From JBKECY01 sp047975025 (GTDB lineage Bacteria > Bacillota > Clostridia > Lachnospirales > Lachnospiraceae), in contig JBKECY010000045.1 of the NCBI GenBank assembly GCA_047975025.1, positions 32,201-96,200 on the forward strand: a stretch of DNA of 64,000 bases, given 5' to 3'. Below, piece after piece: positions 8,707 to 16,656 of the stretch. How positions within the stretch are numbered: the first letter of the stretch is position 1; each line of letters starts with the position of its first letter. The notes below the pieces were generated by a model that worked only from the letters and a program-made list of their open reading frames with translations, made no database searches and was not told where the DNA came from. A program made the translations under genes and the position numbers.

Positions 8707-9582
8707 CTATTTGTCCGTACGAATTCCTGATGCATTGATAATATCAGCAATATCATCGTACTTATTCAAAGCATATAAATGAAGTCCGTCAGCGCCTGCA
8801 TTCATATAATCGTATAGTTGCTTGATGGTGTATTCTTTTCCTGCTTTTTTGAAATCTTCCGGGCTGTTATAATAACGGCTGATGATTTCGGCTAATTCTC
8901 TGGGGATGGAGCATCCGTTCATGGACAATGCCATACGGATTGTTGCATCCTTGTTCAGTACAGGCATAACACCGACATCAATCGGAATCGTGATACCCGC
9001 TTTTCTTAGTTTGTCTACCCAACGCTCATACTGTGCTACATCAAAGCAGAGCTGCGTCATGATATAATCTGCGCCTTCATCCTGCTTTACTCTCAGATGT
9101 GCTATATCTTCCTCAAAAGTATCACATTGGATGTGCTTCTCGGGATCGGCTGCCATAGCGATGGTAAATCTGCTTCCGAACTCTTTACGGATAAAACCGA
9201 TCAGGTCGCTTGCGTATTTAAAATCACCTCTGGTTCCTTCCCAGCCAGCCGGCAAATCGCCGCGCAATGCCAGAATATGATCGATTCCCATAGCCAGATA
9301 ATTACTAAGCTGTTCTTTTACACCCTCTTTTGTATTACCTATGCAGGTAAAATGTGTAACTGCAGTATTTCCGGAATCATGAATTGCTTTACATACTTCC
9401 GTATTGCGTCCTACGTTTGTACCTCCTGCACCGTATGTACAGCTGATAAAATCAGGATTGAAACCATACAGCTTTCCTAATACGTCAAGTAATGGTTCAA
9501 TTGGCTGATCCGGCTTTGGCGGAAAAACTTCAAACGAAAAACTCATTCTTTCTTTCATGATATCCGAAACTCTGTTACCCAT
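8707..9582 (-). CDS. metF: 5,10-methylenetetrahydrofolate reductase MetF
   Basis: A 291-aa FAD-dependent TIM-barrel reductase with family signatures 'FSFEVFPPK', 'SCTYGAGG', 'ALRGDLP', and the 'MTQLCFD' strand. It makes methyl-THF, the methyl donor of the Wood-Ljungdahl pathway, in the cytoplasm. The start has GGAGG 6 bases upstream. It sits between cooT and cooC in the acs operon, so methyl-branch and carbonyl-branch genes are co-transcribed. No metV or rnfC2 partner gene lies next to it in this window, although many acetogenic reductases are MetVF or RnfC2-MetVF complexes. The partner may be elsewhere in the genome. Confidence 0.93.
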   Translation of the reverse strand: MGNRVSDIMKERMSFSFEVFPPKPDQPIEPLLDVLGKLYGFNPDFISCTYGAGGTNVGRNTEVCKAIHDSGNTAVTHFTCIGNTKEGVKEQLSNYLAMGIDHILALRGDLPAGWEGTRGDFKYASDLIGFIRKEFGSRFTIAMAADPEKHIQCDTFEEDIAHLRVKQDEGADYIMTQLCFDVAQYERWVDKLRKAGITIPIDVGVMPVLNKDATIRMALSMNGCSIPRELAEIISRYYNSPEDFKKAGKEYTIKQLYDYMNAGADGLHLYALNKYDDIADIINASGIRTDK

Positions 9583-9638
9583 AACATCCTCCGTTCAATT
9601 AGTGAATTATATATCTAGTAAAATTAGATATCGCTCTT

Positions 9639-9824
9639 TTATGATGCAGCCGTCAAAACGACAGTGCTGTTTGCAAGATCCACACTTTTAATTACACCTT
9701 CAAATACTCGTTCACCACCCATAACATCGGTGAGAATCAAAGTAGCACCATCTACATCTATTCTGCTGACATTTTTAAAAATGATTGATTCATCCTGTTC
9801 TTTATATACTGTTGCAAGACACAT
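9639..9824 (-). CDS. cooT: CooT-family nickel-binding small protein
   Basis: A 61-aa protein starting MCLATVY, the CooT-family signature in which Cys2 is the nickel ligand of the homodimer. The remainder is a short beta-rich fold with 'VDGATLILTDVMGGERVFEG'. In Rhodospirillum rubrum CooT helps mature CODH with CooC and CooJ. Here the gene sits 4 bp after the histidine-rich gene and upstream of metF and cooC, which supports a role in nickel supply to CODH/ACS. The RBS AGGAGG is upstream of the ATG. Function is inferred from family and context. Confidence 0.85.
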   Translation of the reverse strand: MCLATVYKEQDESIIFKNVSRIDVDGATLILTDVMGGERVFEGVIKSVDLANSTVVLTAAS

Positions 9825-9828
9825 TGCC

Positions 9829-10197
9829 CTACACCTCCTTTAAGCTCTCTTTTACTAACGTGAGTGCCAAGCTCAGGCGCATATTGCCTTTCTGGAAATC
9901 CTCCACTGCTTCTTTTATTAATTTTGCGGCATCAAGGACTTCTAACTCCTTAAGCTTATCCGACATTACGTCTAATTCCGCCGCATGATGTTCATTATGC
10001 TGCAGCATGTAGGTAAGTAAGGCTAAAGTTTCCTGCGCCGAACTTGGTTCACTGGCCTCATTGTGGCTGCTGCCGTGATTGCTGCAGTGCCCTGCATCAC
10101 CGTGTGAATGACAGTGTTCATGAGAACTATCATGACTATGTGCACACCCGTGGCTATGCGCAATCTCATTGCCATTTTCATCTTTTGTCAAATGCAT
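9829..10197 (-). CDS. Histidine-rich small protein, candidate CooJ-like nickel chaperone
   Basis: A 122-aa protein with 12 histidines and 3 cysteines in its first ~48 residues ('HSHGCAHSHDSSHEHCHSHG'), then a charged, leucine-rich C-terminal part (about residues 54-122) predicted by eye to be helical. The start at 10197 (MHLTKDENG) is set by AAAGGAG 6 bases upstream; longer upstream starts lack an RBS. It is the first gene of the acs operon, directly before cooT. His-rich tails occur in nickel-handling proteins such as CooJ, HypB and SlyD. CooJ has its histidines at the C-terminus, so this would be an analogue with reversed layout, not a proven homologue. Confidence 0.75.
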   Translation of the reverse strand: MHLTKDENGNEIAHSHGCAHSHDSSHEHCHSHGDAGHCSNHGSSHNEASEPSSAQETLALLTYMLQHNEHHAAELDVMSDKLKELEVLDAAKLIKEAVEDFQKGNMRLSLALTLVKESLKEV

Positions 10198-10279
10198 GAC
10201 CCGCTCCTTTCTACTTGAAAAATCAACTGTTTCGCGACCCCCGTAAGGGGATTGTGATAATAAATTGTCAATTACTGAT

Positions 10280-10308
10280 ATTATACCTCTTTTATTACCT
10301 CTATTCAA
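10280..10308 (-). promoter_or_regulatory. Sigma-A-type promoter of the acs/CODH operon
   Basis: Reading the minus strand, -35 TTGAAT (10308-10303), a 17-bp spacer, and a perfect -10 TATAAT (10285-10280). The start site would be near 10273, leaving a ~75-nt leader that contains a short CCCC/GGGG hairpin (10239-10250) before the His-rich gene. No other promoter this good was seen in the operon. Confidence 0.75.
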
Positions 10309-10330
10309 GAATAATTGATAAAATTATTGT

Positions 10331-10385
10331 GTTAATACGGATACAATTAACCACCATATGCTCATGTCGTTGTACGTAATGTACA
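10331..10385. promoter_or_regulatory. Two dyads upstream of the acs promoter (candidate operators)
   Basis: GTTAAT 10331-10336 pairs with ATTAAC 10346-10351 (9-bp spacer), beginning 22 bp upstream of the -35 box. TGTAC 10371-10375 pairs with GTACA 10381-10385. Both are in the gap between gpsA and the acs operon. Position would suit an activator, but the short arms in AT-rich DNA could occur by chance and no regulator is identified. Confidence 0.35.
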
Positions 10386-10438
10386 GTTTTCTTTTTCATT
10401 TTTGTGAAACTTTTCAACAGGCTGTTTTTTAACGCTTT

Positions 10439-11449
10439 TTATGCCCATGGAAGTTGTGGATGTTCGATCTTTTTATCCCGCAGCATCAAATCACGCACTG
10501 CTTCTGACGCCGGCTTGTCCAAGAAGAGAACTTTATTGATTTCTTCTACGATCGGCATCTCAACATTGTACTTTTCAGACAGACCGATGGCTGCTTTTAC
10601 AGAGTAGACTCCTTCCACAATCATCTTCACTTCTTTCATGGCTTCATCCATGGTCGCCCCCTGTCCAATCAGATAACCGGCTTTGCGGTTGCGGCTGTGA
10701 ACACTGGCGCAAGTCACGATCAGATCCCCCATGCCGGACAATCCGTAGAACGTCTCCATCTTGGCTCCCATGGCAATGCCGAGTCTTGTGATTTCGGCAA
10801 GTCCGCGGGTAATAAGCGCCGCTTTTGTATTATCCCCGTACCCCAGACCATCTGCGACTCCTGCAGCAAGTGCAATTACGTTTTTAAGGGCAGCACCAAG
10901 TTCCACACCGAGGATATCCGGTGTTGTGTAAACGCGGAACACAGGACTCATAAATACACTTTGTAAAAACTCCGCCGTAGCCTGTGTGCGGGCACTGACC
11001 ACACAGGTCGTAGGCAGTCCTTTGCCCACTTCTTCCGCATGACTTGGTCCGGACAATACCGCAACATCTGCCTGGGGGATTTCTTCTTCGATAATTTCGC
11101 TTAGTGTCATAAGCGTTGTCTCTTCCACGCCTTTCGCCACATTCACAATTATTTGTCCCTCTTTGACATAAGGCTTCATAAGAGCCGCGGTAGAGCGTGT
11201 GTAGGGAGACGGCACAGCCAGTACAACAATATCCTTGTCTGTTAGTGCGGCCTCCAGATTCGAGGTGATCTCAATCTCCTGATCCAGCATGACACCGGGG
11301 AGTTTTGCCTTGTGCTCTCGATCCCTGTCCAATTCTTTAACTTCCGCTTCCAATACTGACCAGATCGTCACTTTGTGTCCGTTGTTGTGCAAAAGCACAG
11401 ATAATGCGATTCCCCAACTGCCGGCGCCCATGATTGAAACATTCAACAT
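10439..11449 (-). CDS. gpsA: NAD(P)-dependent glycerol-3-phosphate dehydrogenase
   Basis: A 336-aa enzyme reducing dihydroxyacetone phosphate to glycerol-3-phosphate for phospholipid synthesis. The N-terminal Rossmann motif is 'GAGSWGIALSVLLHNNG'; later signatures include 'LSGPSHAEEV', 'GVELGAALKNVIALAAG' with the catalytic lysine, and 'GLSGMGDLIVTC'. It follows plsY by 11 bp, giving a glycerophosphate-acyltransferase supply pair, and closes the DUF512-der-plsY-gpsA operon. No convincing terminator separates it from the acs promoter region. Confidence 0.96.
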   Translation of the reverse strand: MLNVSIMGAGSWGIALSVLLHNNGHKVTIWSVLEAEVKELDRDREHKAKLPGVMLDQEIEITSNLEAALTDKDIVVLAVPSPYTRSTAALMKPYVKEGQIIVNVAKGVEETTLMTLSEIIEEEIPQADVAVLSGPSHAEEVGKGLPTTCVVSARTQATAEFLQSVFMSPVFRVYTTPDILGVELGAALKNVIALAAGVADGLGYGDNTKAALITRGLAEITRLGIAMGAKMETFYGLSGMGDLIVTCASVHSRNRKAGYLIGQGATMDEAMKEVKMIVEGVYSVKAAIGLSEKYNVEMPIVEEINKVLFLDKPASEAVRDLMLRDKKIEHPQLPWA

Positions 11450-11460
11450 AGCATGCTCTC

Positions 11461-12114
11461 CTATTCTTTTTTTCCAAAACTGATTTTGTTCTCTGTACCA
11501 TTTAAAAGCCTTTTGATATTAGCTCTGTGTTTATATAAGGTCAGCGCTGTTAAGGCTGTCATTACACAGTAGAATTCTATAAGATAGCGCTGTGACATGC
11601 CATAGTGCCCCAGCTGTCCAAAGATAATCATCGAAACCAGAAGCGCCAGATAGGCACAAATGGAGCCCAGCGATACATATTTTGAAACCAGCACAACAAT
11701 GATAAAAATCGACAGGCCGATGACGGCGGCACGCCAGTCTATAATCAAAGCAAGACCGCCTGTGGTAGCCACACCTTTACCGCCTCTAAAACCTAGATAG
11801 AAGGGATAATTATGTCCAATCACGCATCCTGCTGCCGCATAGATGCTAAGCAAATACGTATTAAGTCCAGGATAGCTGTCTGCAAACAAAGCCCGTACGA
11901 TTAATACGACCAGGATGCACTTCACACAGTCGCAGAGCAGTGTGATGGCACCCGCTTTTTTTCCCATAGTACGCAGGGCATTCGTTGTCCCTGCATTGCC
12001 GCTTCCATGTTCTCTGATATCGATTTTTTTGAAGCGTCCATAAAAGTAGGAAGTCTGAAACAGACCTCCGATATAGCCGATTAGAAAGCAAATACATCTG
12101 ACAATTAGCAGCAT
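11461..12114 (-). CDS. plsY: Acyl-phosphate:glycerol-3-phosphate acyltransferase PlsY
   Basis: A 217-aa integral membrane enzyme that acylates glycerol-3-phosphate with acyl-phosphate. Motifs visible: 'REHGSGNAGTTN' (motif 1), 'GHNYPFYLGFRGGKGVATTGG' split across loop 2, and several hydrophobic helices. The start codon overlaps the stop of der by one base (TAATG), which implies translational coupling. Slightly longer than many PlsY proteins at the C-terminus, which ends in a charged tail. Confidence 0.95.
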   Translation of the reverse strand: MLLIVRCICFLIGYIGGLFQTSYFYGRFKKIDIREHGSGNAGTTNALRTMGKKAGAITLLCDCVKCILVVLIVRALFADSYPGLNTYLLSIYAAAGCVIGHNYPFYLGFRGGKGVATTGGLALIIDWRAAVIGLSIFIIVVLVSKYVSLGSICAYLALLVSMIIFGQLGHYGMSQRYLIEFYCVMTALTALTLYKHRANIKRLLNGTENKISFGKKE

Positions 12115-13439
12115 TACGATTTCTCCTTACGTTCACGAGTAATAAAGCGCAGCGGTGTCCCTCTGAATCCAAAAGTGTCACGAATCTTGTTCTCCAGGTA
12201 CCTTACATAAGAAAAATGCATAAGTTCCTTGCTGTTGACGAAGAAAACAAAGGTTGGAGGCTTTACGGACACTTGTGTAGCATAGAAAATCTTCAATCGT
12301 TTTCCCTTATCCGAAGGTGGCTGCTGCATCGCTACCGCCTCCGTAACAATTTCATTCAGGACACCTGTTTGTATCCGCAGTGTGCGGTTTTCAAGCACCA
12401 TATCAATCAGCGGGAACAGATTGGGCAGCCGCTTTCCTGTCTGTGCAGAGATAAACACCAACTCTGCATAGGGCATGTAAGAAAGCACATCGCGGATTTT
12501 GCGTGTGAACTGATAAATCGTCTGGTCATCCTTTTCAACCGCATCCCATTTGTTGACCGCTATGATGGTTCCTTTGCCGCGTTCATGGGCAATCCCCGCA
12601 ATTTTAGCGTCCTGCTCGGTGATTCCTTCAATCGCATCAATGACCAGTATGACGACATCCGCACGTTCTACTGCGGTCACCGTCCGGATTACACTGTAAC
12701 GCTCCAGCTCCTCTTTTACTTTGCTTTTGCGGCGCAGCCCGGCCGTATCGATAAAGATATATTCCTTATCATCCCAGCAGATTTTTGTATCTACGGCATC
12801 CCTCGTCGTTCCTGCCACATCAGACACAATGACCCGTTCCTCGCCAAGCAGCTTGTTGATCAGCGATGATTTTCCGACGTTAGGCTTACCGACAATCGCC
12901 ACATAGGGTATGTCTTCGTCCTGTACATCCTGTGAACCTTCCGGAAAATGCTTTACAACTTCATCCAGCATATCGCCCAGCCCCAGCTTAGATGACGCTG
13001 AGACCGGCACAGGTTCTCCGATTCCCAGATTGTAAAATTCATATACATCCGGCATGAACTTTTCAAAACTGTCCACCTTATTAACGACCAGTATGACTGG
13101 TTTGTGGCTTCGGCGCAGCATATCCGCCACTTTGGCATCTGAATCCACAAGTCCTTGACGCACATCTGTAATAAAGATAATTACGTCGGCAGTATCAATG
13201 GCAATCTGTGCCTGATCGCGCATGGAAGCCAGTATAATATCACTTGTCTCCGGCTCAATGCCTCCCGTATCCATCAGCGTAAACTCGTGCTGCAGCCAGC
13301 TTACATCTGCATATATTCTGTCTCTTGTAACCCCGGGGGTATCTTTGACAATGGAGATATTCTCCCCAGCGAGGCTGTTGAACAATGTGGACTTTCCTAC
13401 ATTAGGTCGTCCTACGATTGCGACTATCGGTCTGCTCAT
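12114..13439 (-). CDS. der: Ribosome-assembly GTPase Der (EngA)
   Basis: A 441-aa protein with two tandem GTPase domains: 'GRPNVGKSTLFN' near the N-terminus and 'GKPNVGKSSLIN' near residue 185, each followed by DTxG and NKxD motifs ('NKVD', 'NKWD'), and a C-terminal KH-like domain ending in a basic tail. Der assists 50S subunit assembly. Its first 38 bases overlap the 3' end of the DUF512 gene in another frame, and its stop overlaps plsY. Confidence 0.97.
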   Translation of the reverse strand: MSRPIVAIVGRPNVGKSTLFNSLAGENISIVKDTPGVTRDRIYADVSWLQHEFTLMDTGGIEPETSDIILASMRDQAQIAIDTADVIIFITDVRQGLVDSDAKVADMLRRSHKPVILVVNKVDSFEKFMPDVYEFYNLGIGEPVPVSASSKLGLGDMLDEVVKHFPEGSQDVQDEDIPYVAIVGKPNVGKSSLINKLLGEERVIVSDVAGTTRDAVDTKICWDDKEYIFIDTAGLRRKSKVKEELERYSVIRTVTAVERADVVILVIDAIEGITEQDAKIAGIAHERGKGTIIAVNKWDAVEKDDQTIYQFTRKIRDVLSYMPYAELVFISAQTGKRLPNLFPLIDMVLENRTLRIQTGVLNEIVTEAVAMQQPPSDKGKRLKIFYATQVSVKPPTFVFFVNSKELMHFSYVRYLENKIRDTFGFRGTPLRFITRERKEKS

Positions 13440-14799
13440 AAATCTGTCTCCTTTTATGTTTTACTTTTGTACCGCTGTGGGTAAGCTGTCGGACAAAATC
13501 CGCACCGTCATTTTCTACAGCTGAAATCTGTACATGCAGCTTTTCTTCCATTTCTTCTATGGTGATGTCATCCAGAAAAACGGATTCTCCGCTTCTTAAC
13601 ATGCTGACCGGCAGCAACAAGGTATCTCCCAGTTCCCTGCCATCCAGCTGCCGCAGAATATCCTGCCCTGTGATTAATCCGGCCACAGTAATCTGCTCCC
13701 CGAAAAACTCATTTCGAATCGGAACGACATCTATTGTAATCCCCGGATACTTTAATGTAATCCAGTCACAATACTCCCGGATATAAGGACTGGCCATTTC
13801 GCCGGTAGCGATGGTGCAATGCCTCTGTATATGGATATCTCCCTCGCTTTCGGCCAGCGCTTGTACGATTTCATCCTGCAGTGAGCGCAGCATACCGACG
13901 CCGTTCTCAATCTGCGGATAGCCGTCGTATTCTGCTGCCTGCGGCAACTGTCTTCCTGCCAGTACATACCACTCATCTGACGCATGTACGAACCGATATC
14001 CGTGGTCTTTCAGACATATGGCCTGCCAGCGTTCAATGGCCGCGAGGACCTGCTTCGCATCTTCTGCGGTAAAACTCTCCAGCGGATACACATGTTCTCT
14101 GTACTTTGTAAGTCCCACAGGAACCACAGACAAGCTTTGCAGATAAGGTGCATAGGCCGAAAGATCCTGCAGCGTACGCTCCAGTTCTTCCCCATCATTA
14201 AGACCTTTGCAAAGCACAATCTGGCCATTCATACGGATTCCTGCCTCATATAAGAGACCGACATAGGAAAGTACATCTCCTGCCGCCTTATTGCGCAACA
14301 TACGGCACCGCAGGCGGGGATTTGTCGTATGAAAGGAGATATTGATTGGTTCCATTCTGTATCGTATGATGCGGCGTATATCTTCTTCTGACATATTCGT
14401 TAATGTTATATAATTGCCCTGCAAAAAAGAAAGACGCGCATCATCGTCTTTGACATAAAGGGTCTCCCGCATCCCCGGTGGCATCTGGTCAATAAAGCAG
14501 AACATGCACTTATTACTGCAGGTTCTGTATTCATCCATAAGACTTTCTTCAAATTCCAGCCCAAGATCCTCTTCATATTCTTTTTCTATTTCTGCAATCC
14601 ACTGCTCACCATCAGCATCCTCAATACAAAGCTCCACGTATTCCTCGTGCAGCATGTAATGATAGTCCAGCACATCATGAATCGGCTGTCCGTTAATGGT
14701 CAGCACAAAAGAACCGGGCGTAATCTCCAGCTCCTCGGCTATACTGCCCGCCGCGACTCTGGCAATCCTGTGCTTTGTGCTATTTTTTTCGTTCTTCAC
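13402..14799 (-). CDS. DUF512 radical-SAM-like protein with N-terminal PDZ domain
   Basis: A 465-aa protein of the family usually annotated as DUF512 or 'radical SAM protein', conserved next to der in clostridia. Residues ~8-70 form a PDZ-like domain ('SIAEELEITPGSFVLTINGQ'); a cysteine triplet in 'TCSNKCMFCFIDQMP' is the likely [4Fe-4S]/SAM site, and a C-terminal DUF512 region follows. The start is GTG at 14799 with AGGA close upstream; it is a choice by context. The biochemical role of the family is not established. It heads an operon with der, plsY and gpsA and overlaps der by 38 bp. Confidence 0.87.
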   Translation of the reverse strand: MKNEKNSTKHRIARVAAGSIAEELEITPGSFVLTINGQPIHDVLDYHYMLHEEYVELCIEDADGEQWIAEIEKEYEEDLGLEFEESLMDEYRTCSNKCMFCFIDQMPPGMRETLYVKDDDARLSFLQGNYITLTNMSEEDIRRIIRYRMEPINISFHTTNPRLRCRMLRNKAAGDVLSYVGLLYEAGIRMNGQIVLCKGLNDGEELERTLQDLSAYAPYLQSLSVVPVGLTKYREHVYPLESFTAEDAKQVLAAIERWQAICLKDHGYRFVHASDEWYVLAGRQLPQAAEYDGYPQIENGVGMLRSLQDEIVQALAESEGDIHIQRHCTIATGEMASPYIREYCDWITLKYPGITIDVVPIRNEFFGEQITVAGLITGQDILRQLDGRELGDTLLLPVSMLRSGESVFLDDITIEEMEEKLHVQISAVENDGADFVRQLTHSGTKVKHKRRQIYEQTDSRNRRTT

Positions 14800-14888
14800 T
14801 ACTTCCTGACTTTCTAAAACGCAGGCAGTTCATCCTGGCCGGCATCACATCGGCAGACCTGCGATTCATTGTGTTCATCTACAAACAT

Positions 14889-14917
14889 ATCATACCAATT
14901 CACGCTGTAAAAAGCAA
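14889..14917 (-). promoter_or_regulatory. Promoter of the DUF512-der-plsY-gpsA operon
   Basis: On the minus strand, -35 TTGCTT (14917-14912), 17-bp spacer, -10 TATGAT (14894-14889), about 90 bp upstream of the GTG start. It lies back to back with the prs promoter. Confidence 0.6.
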
Positions 14918-14975
14918 CCCGAACAAACTTTAATTATGAAAGACGGCGATAAACCGGAAAATAACCGAATATGCC

Positions 14976-15004
14976 TTGACTGTTTCAAATCCTAGTGTTA
15001 TAAA
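14976..15004 (+). promoter_or_regulatory. Promoter of prs
   Basis: TTGACT (14976-14981), 17-bp spacer, TATAAA (14999-15004), followed by a ~45-nt leader and a CGGAGGA ribosome binding site before the ATG at 15059. Confidence 0.7.
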
Positions 15005-15058
15005 TAGTACGTAGATAAACAACTACCTCTTAAACCCATTAAAAATTCGGAGGAAAAA

Positions 15059-16246
15059 ATGCCTAATTTAGACTTATTGGAAACTTCTATTCCGGTCGCT
15101 CCCATCAAGATTGCCGCTTTAGCCGGCTGCAGAGAATTGGCGGAAGAAGTCGACGCGCATCTGGTACAATTCAGGAAAGAACTGAACGAACATACGCGTT
15201 CTGGTCTTCGTCTCAACGGATTCAGTGAAGAATCATTTCTGGTGGACTGTGAATGTCCCCGTTTTGGTACCGGAGAAGGAAAAGCCTATATAAATGAATC
15301 GATTCGCGGTGTGGATCTCTATATTATGGTAGATATCACCAATTACAGCCTGACCTATAAAGTCTGCGGACATCTGAATCATATGTCTCCTGACAACCAC
15401 TACCAGGACTTAAAACGTATCATCTCAGCGGCCACAGGTAAAGCGCACCGTATTAATGTTGTCATGCCCTTCCTATACGAAGGCAGACAGCACAAACGTT
15501 CTCACAGAGAATCTCTTGACTGTGCACTTGCACTAAAAGAACTTAGCGATATGGGGGTTACAAACATTATAACCTTTGACGCTCATGACCCACGTGTACA
15601 GAACTCTATCCCACTAAAAGGGTTTGACAACTTTTTCCCCACCTATCAGTTTCTCAAGGCCATCTATAAGAACATTCCTGATTTCCGGGCTGACAATGAG
15701 CACCTCATGATTATAAGCCCTGACGAAGGTGCCATGTCGCGCGCTGTATATTTTTCAGGTATTCTCGGAGTTGACATGGGCATGTTCTATAAGCGGCGTG
15801 ACTATTCAGTCATTGTGAATGGCAAAAACCCTATTGTGGCTCATGAATTTCTTGGAGATGACGTTTCCGGTAAAGACGTAATCATCATTGACGATATGAT
15901 TTCTTCAGGTGAGAGTATGCTTGATGTGGCCCAACAGCTGAAAAGCCGTGATGCCAATCGCGTCATTATCTGTACGACTTACGGATTGTTTACCGATGGG
16001 CTGGAAAAATTCGATGAATTCTATGAAAAGGGCTATATTGATAAGGTCATTATCACCAATCTGAACTATGTGACTCCTGAGCTGCTGAAGCGACCTTACT
16101 TTATCAAGGCTAATATGAGTAAATATCTGGCAAGTATTATTGATATCATCAACCATGACGTATCTGTTGAAAAAGTACGCTCTTCAGATAACAAAATTCT
16201 TAAGCTGGTTAAAAATCTTAATAAAGAACATCGCAAGAAAAAGTAA
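15059..16246 (+). CDS. prs: Ribose-phosphate pyrophosphokinase (PRPP synthetase), long form
   Basis: A 395-aa PRPP synthetase, which transfers pyrophosphate from ATP to ribose-5-phosphate for nucleotide, histidine and tryptophan synthesis. Motifs: 'MPFLYEGRQHKRSHRE' (ATP-binding flexible loop), 'ITFDAHDPRVQN', and the PRPP loop 'VIIIDDMISSGESM'. It is about 80 residues longer than the usual ~315-aa enzyme, with an extended N-terminus ('SGLRLNGFSEESFLVDCECPRFGTGEG') and a basic tail, and the loop differs from the classic 'DDMIDTAGT'. Intact gene with its own promoter and a strong terminator. The enzyme family is clear; the effect of the unusual length is unknown. Confidence 0.88.
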   Translation: MPNLDLLETSIPVAPIKIAALAGCRELAEEVDAHLVQFRKELNEHTRSGLRLNGFSEESFLVDCECPRFGTGEGKAYINESIRGVDLYIMVDITNYSLTYKVCGHLNHMSPDNHYQDLKRIISAATGKAHRINVVMPFLYEGRQHKRSHRESLDCALALKELSDMGVTNIITFDAHDPRVQNSIPLKGFDNFFPTYQFLKAIYKNIPDFRADNEHLMIISPDEGAMSRAVYFSGILGVDMGMFYKRRDYSVIVNGKNPIVAHEFLGDDVSGKDVIIIDDMISSGESMLDVAQQLKSRDANRVIICTTYGLFTDGLEKFDEFYEKGYIDKVIITNLNYVTPELLKRPYFIKANMSKYLASIIDIINHDVSVEKVRSSDNKILKLVKNLNKEHRKKK

Positions 16247-16273
16247 TAAAGCGGCCTGCGGGCCGCTTTATTA
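16244..16273. terminator. Bidirectional terminator between prs and yraN
   Basis: A perfect 13-bp inverted repeat, TAATAAAGCGGCC (16244-16256) with GGCCGCTTTATTA (16261-16273), four-base loop. It includes the prs stop codon and is flanked by A/T runs on both sides, so it can serve the convergent prs and lepB-rbgA-rnhB-yraN transcripts. Confidence 0.85.
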
Positions 16274-16279
16274 GTCTAT

Positions 16280-16633
16280 TTATTGAATATATTCAAATGC
16301 CTGTACAATATGTGTCACAGCACTGCCATCAATTGCGATTACATCGAACCGGCAAGGAACTTTGTCTACAAGATTTTCCTGCAGCAGATACCGTAAAGCC
16401 ACCCGACTGATTTTTCTCTGTTTCCTGCGGTCTACGGCTGCAAGCGCCGTACCGAACTTCTGCCCGCAGCGGTATTTCACTTCTACGAACACAAGACAGC
16501 TGCCGGTCCTGGCTATAATGTCGATTTCACCTTCCGCAATTCTGTAATTGCGTACAAGAATTTCATAGGCGGAAGCTTGGAGATAATCAACAGCCCTCTG
16601 CTCGTATATACTTCCTGTCTTTCTTTTGTTCAT
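16280..16633 (-). CDS. YraN/UPF0102 family nuclease-like protein
   Basis: A 117-aa protein of the UPF0102 (YraN) family, restriction-endonuclease-like fold. Conserved 'GEIDIIARTGSCLVFVEVKYR' contains the D-x(n)-E-x-K catalytic-type pattern. It is the last gene of lepB-rbgA-rnhB-yraN, its usual clostridial neighbourhood. Cellular role is not settled; recombination or Holliday-junction-related activity has been suggested for the family. Confidence 0.85.
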   Translation of the reverse strand: MNKRKTGSIYEQRAVDYLQASAYEILVRNYRIAEGEIDIIARTGSCLVFVEVKYRCGQKFGTALAAVDRRKQRKISRVALRYLLQENLVDKVPCRFDVIAIDGSAVTHIVQAFEYIQ

Positions 16634-16656
16634 AGACCCTTTCCATCAATTGACGA

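Noticed and set aside
12216..12869. 217-codon plus-strand open frame
   Set aside because: It lies antisense to der, has no family resemblance and no RBS; a shadow of the GTPase coding sequence.
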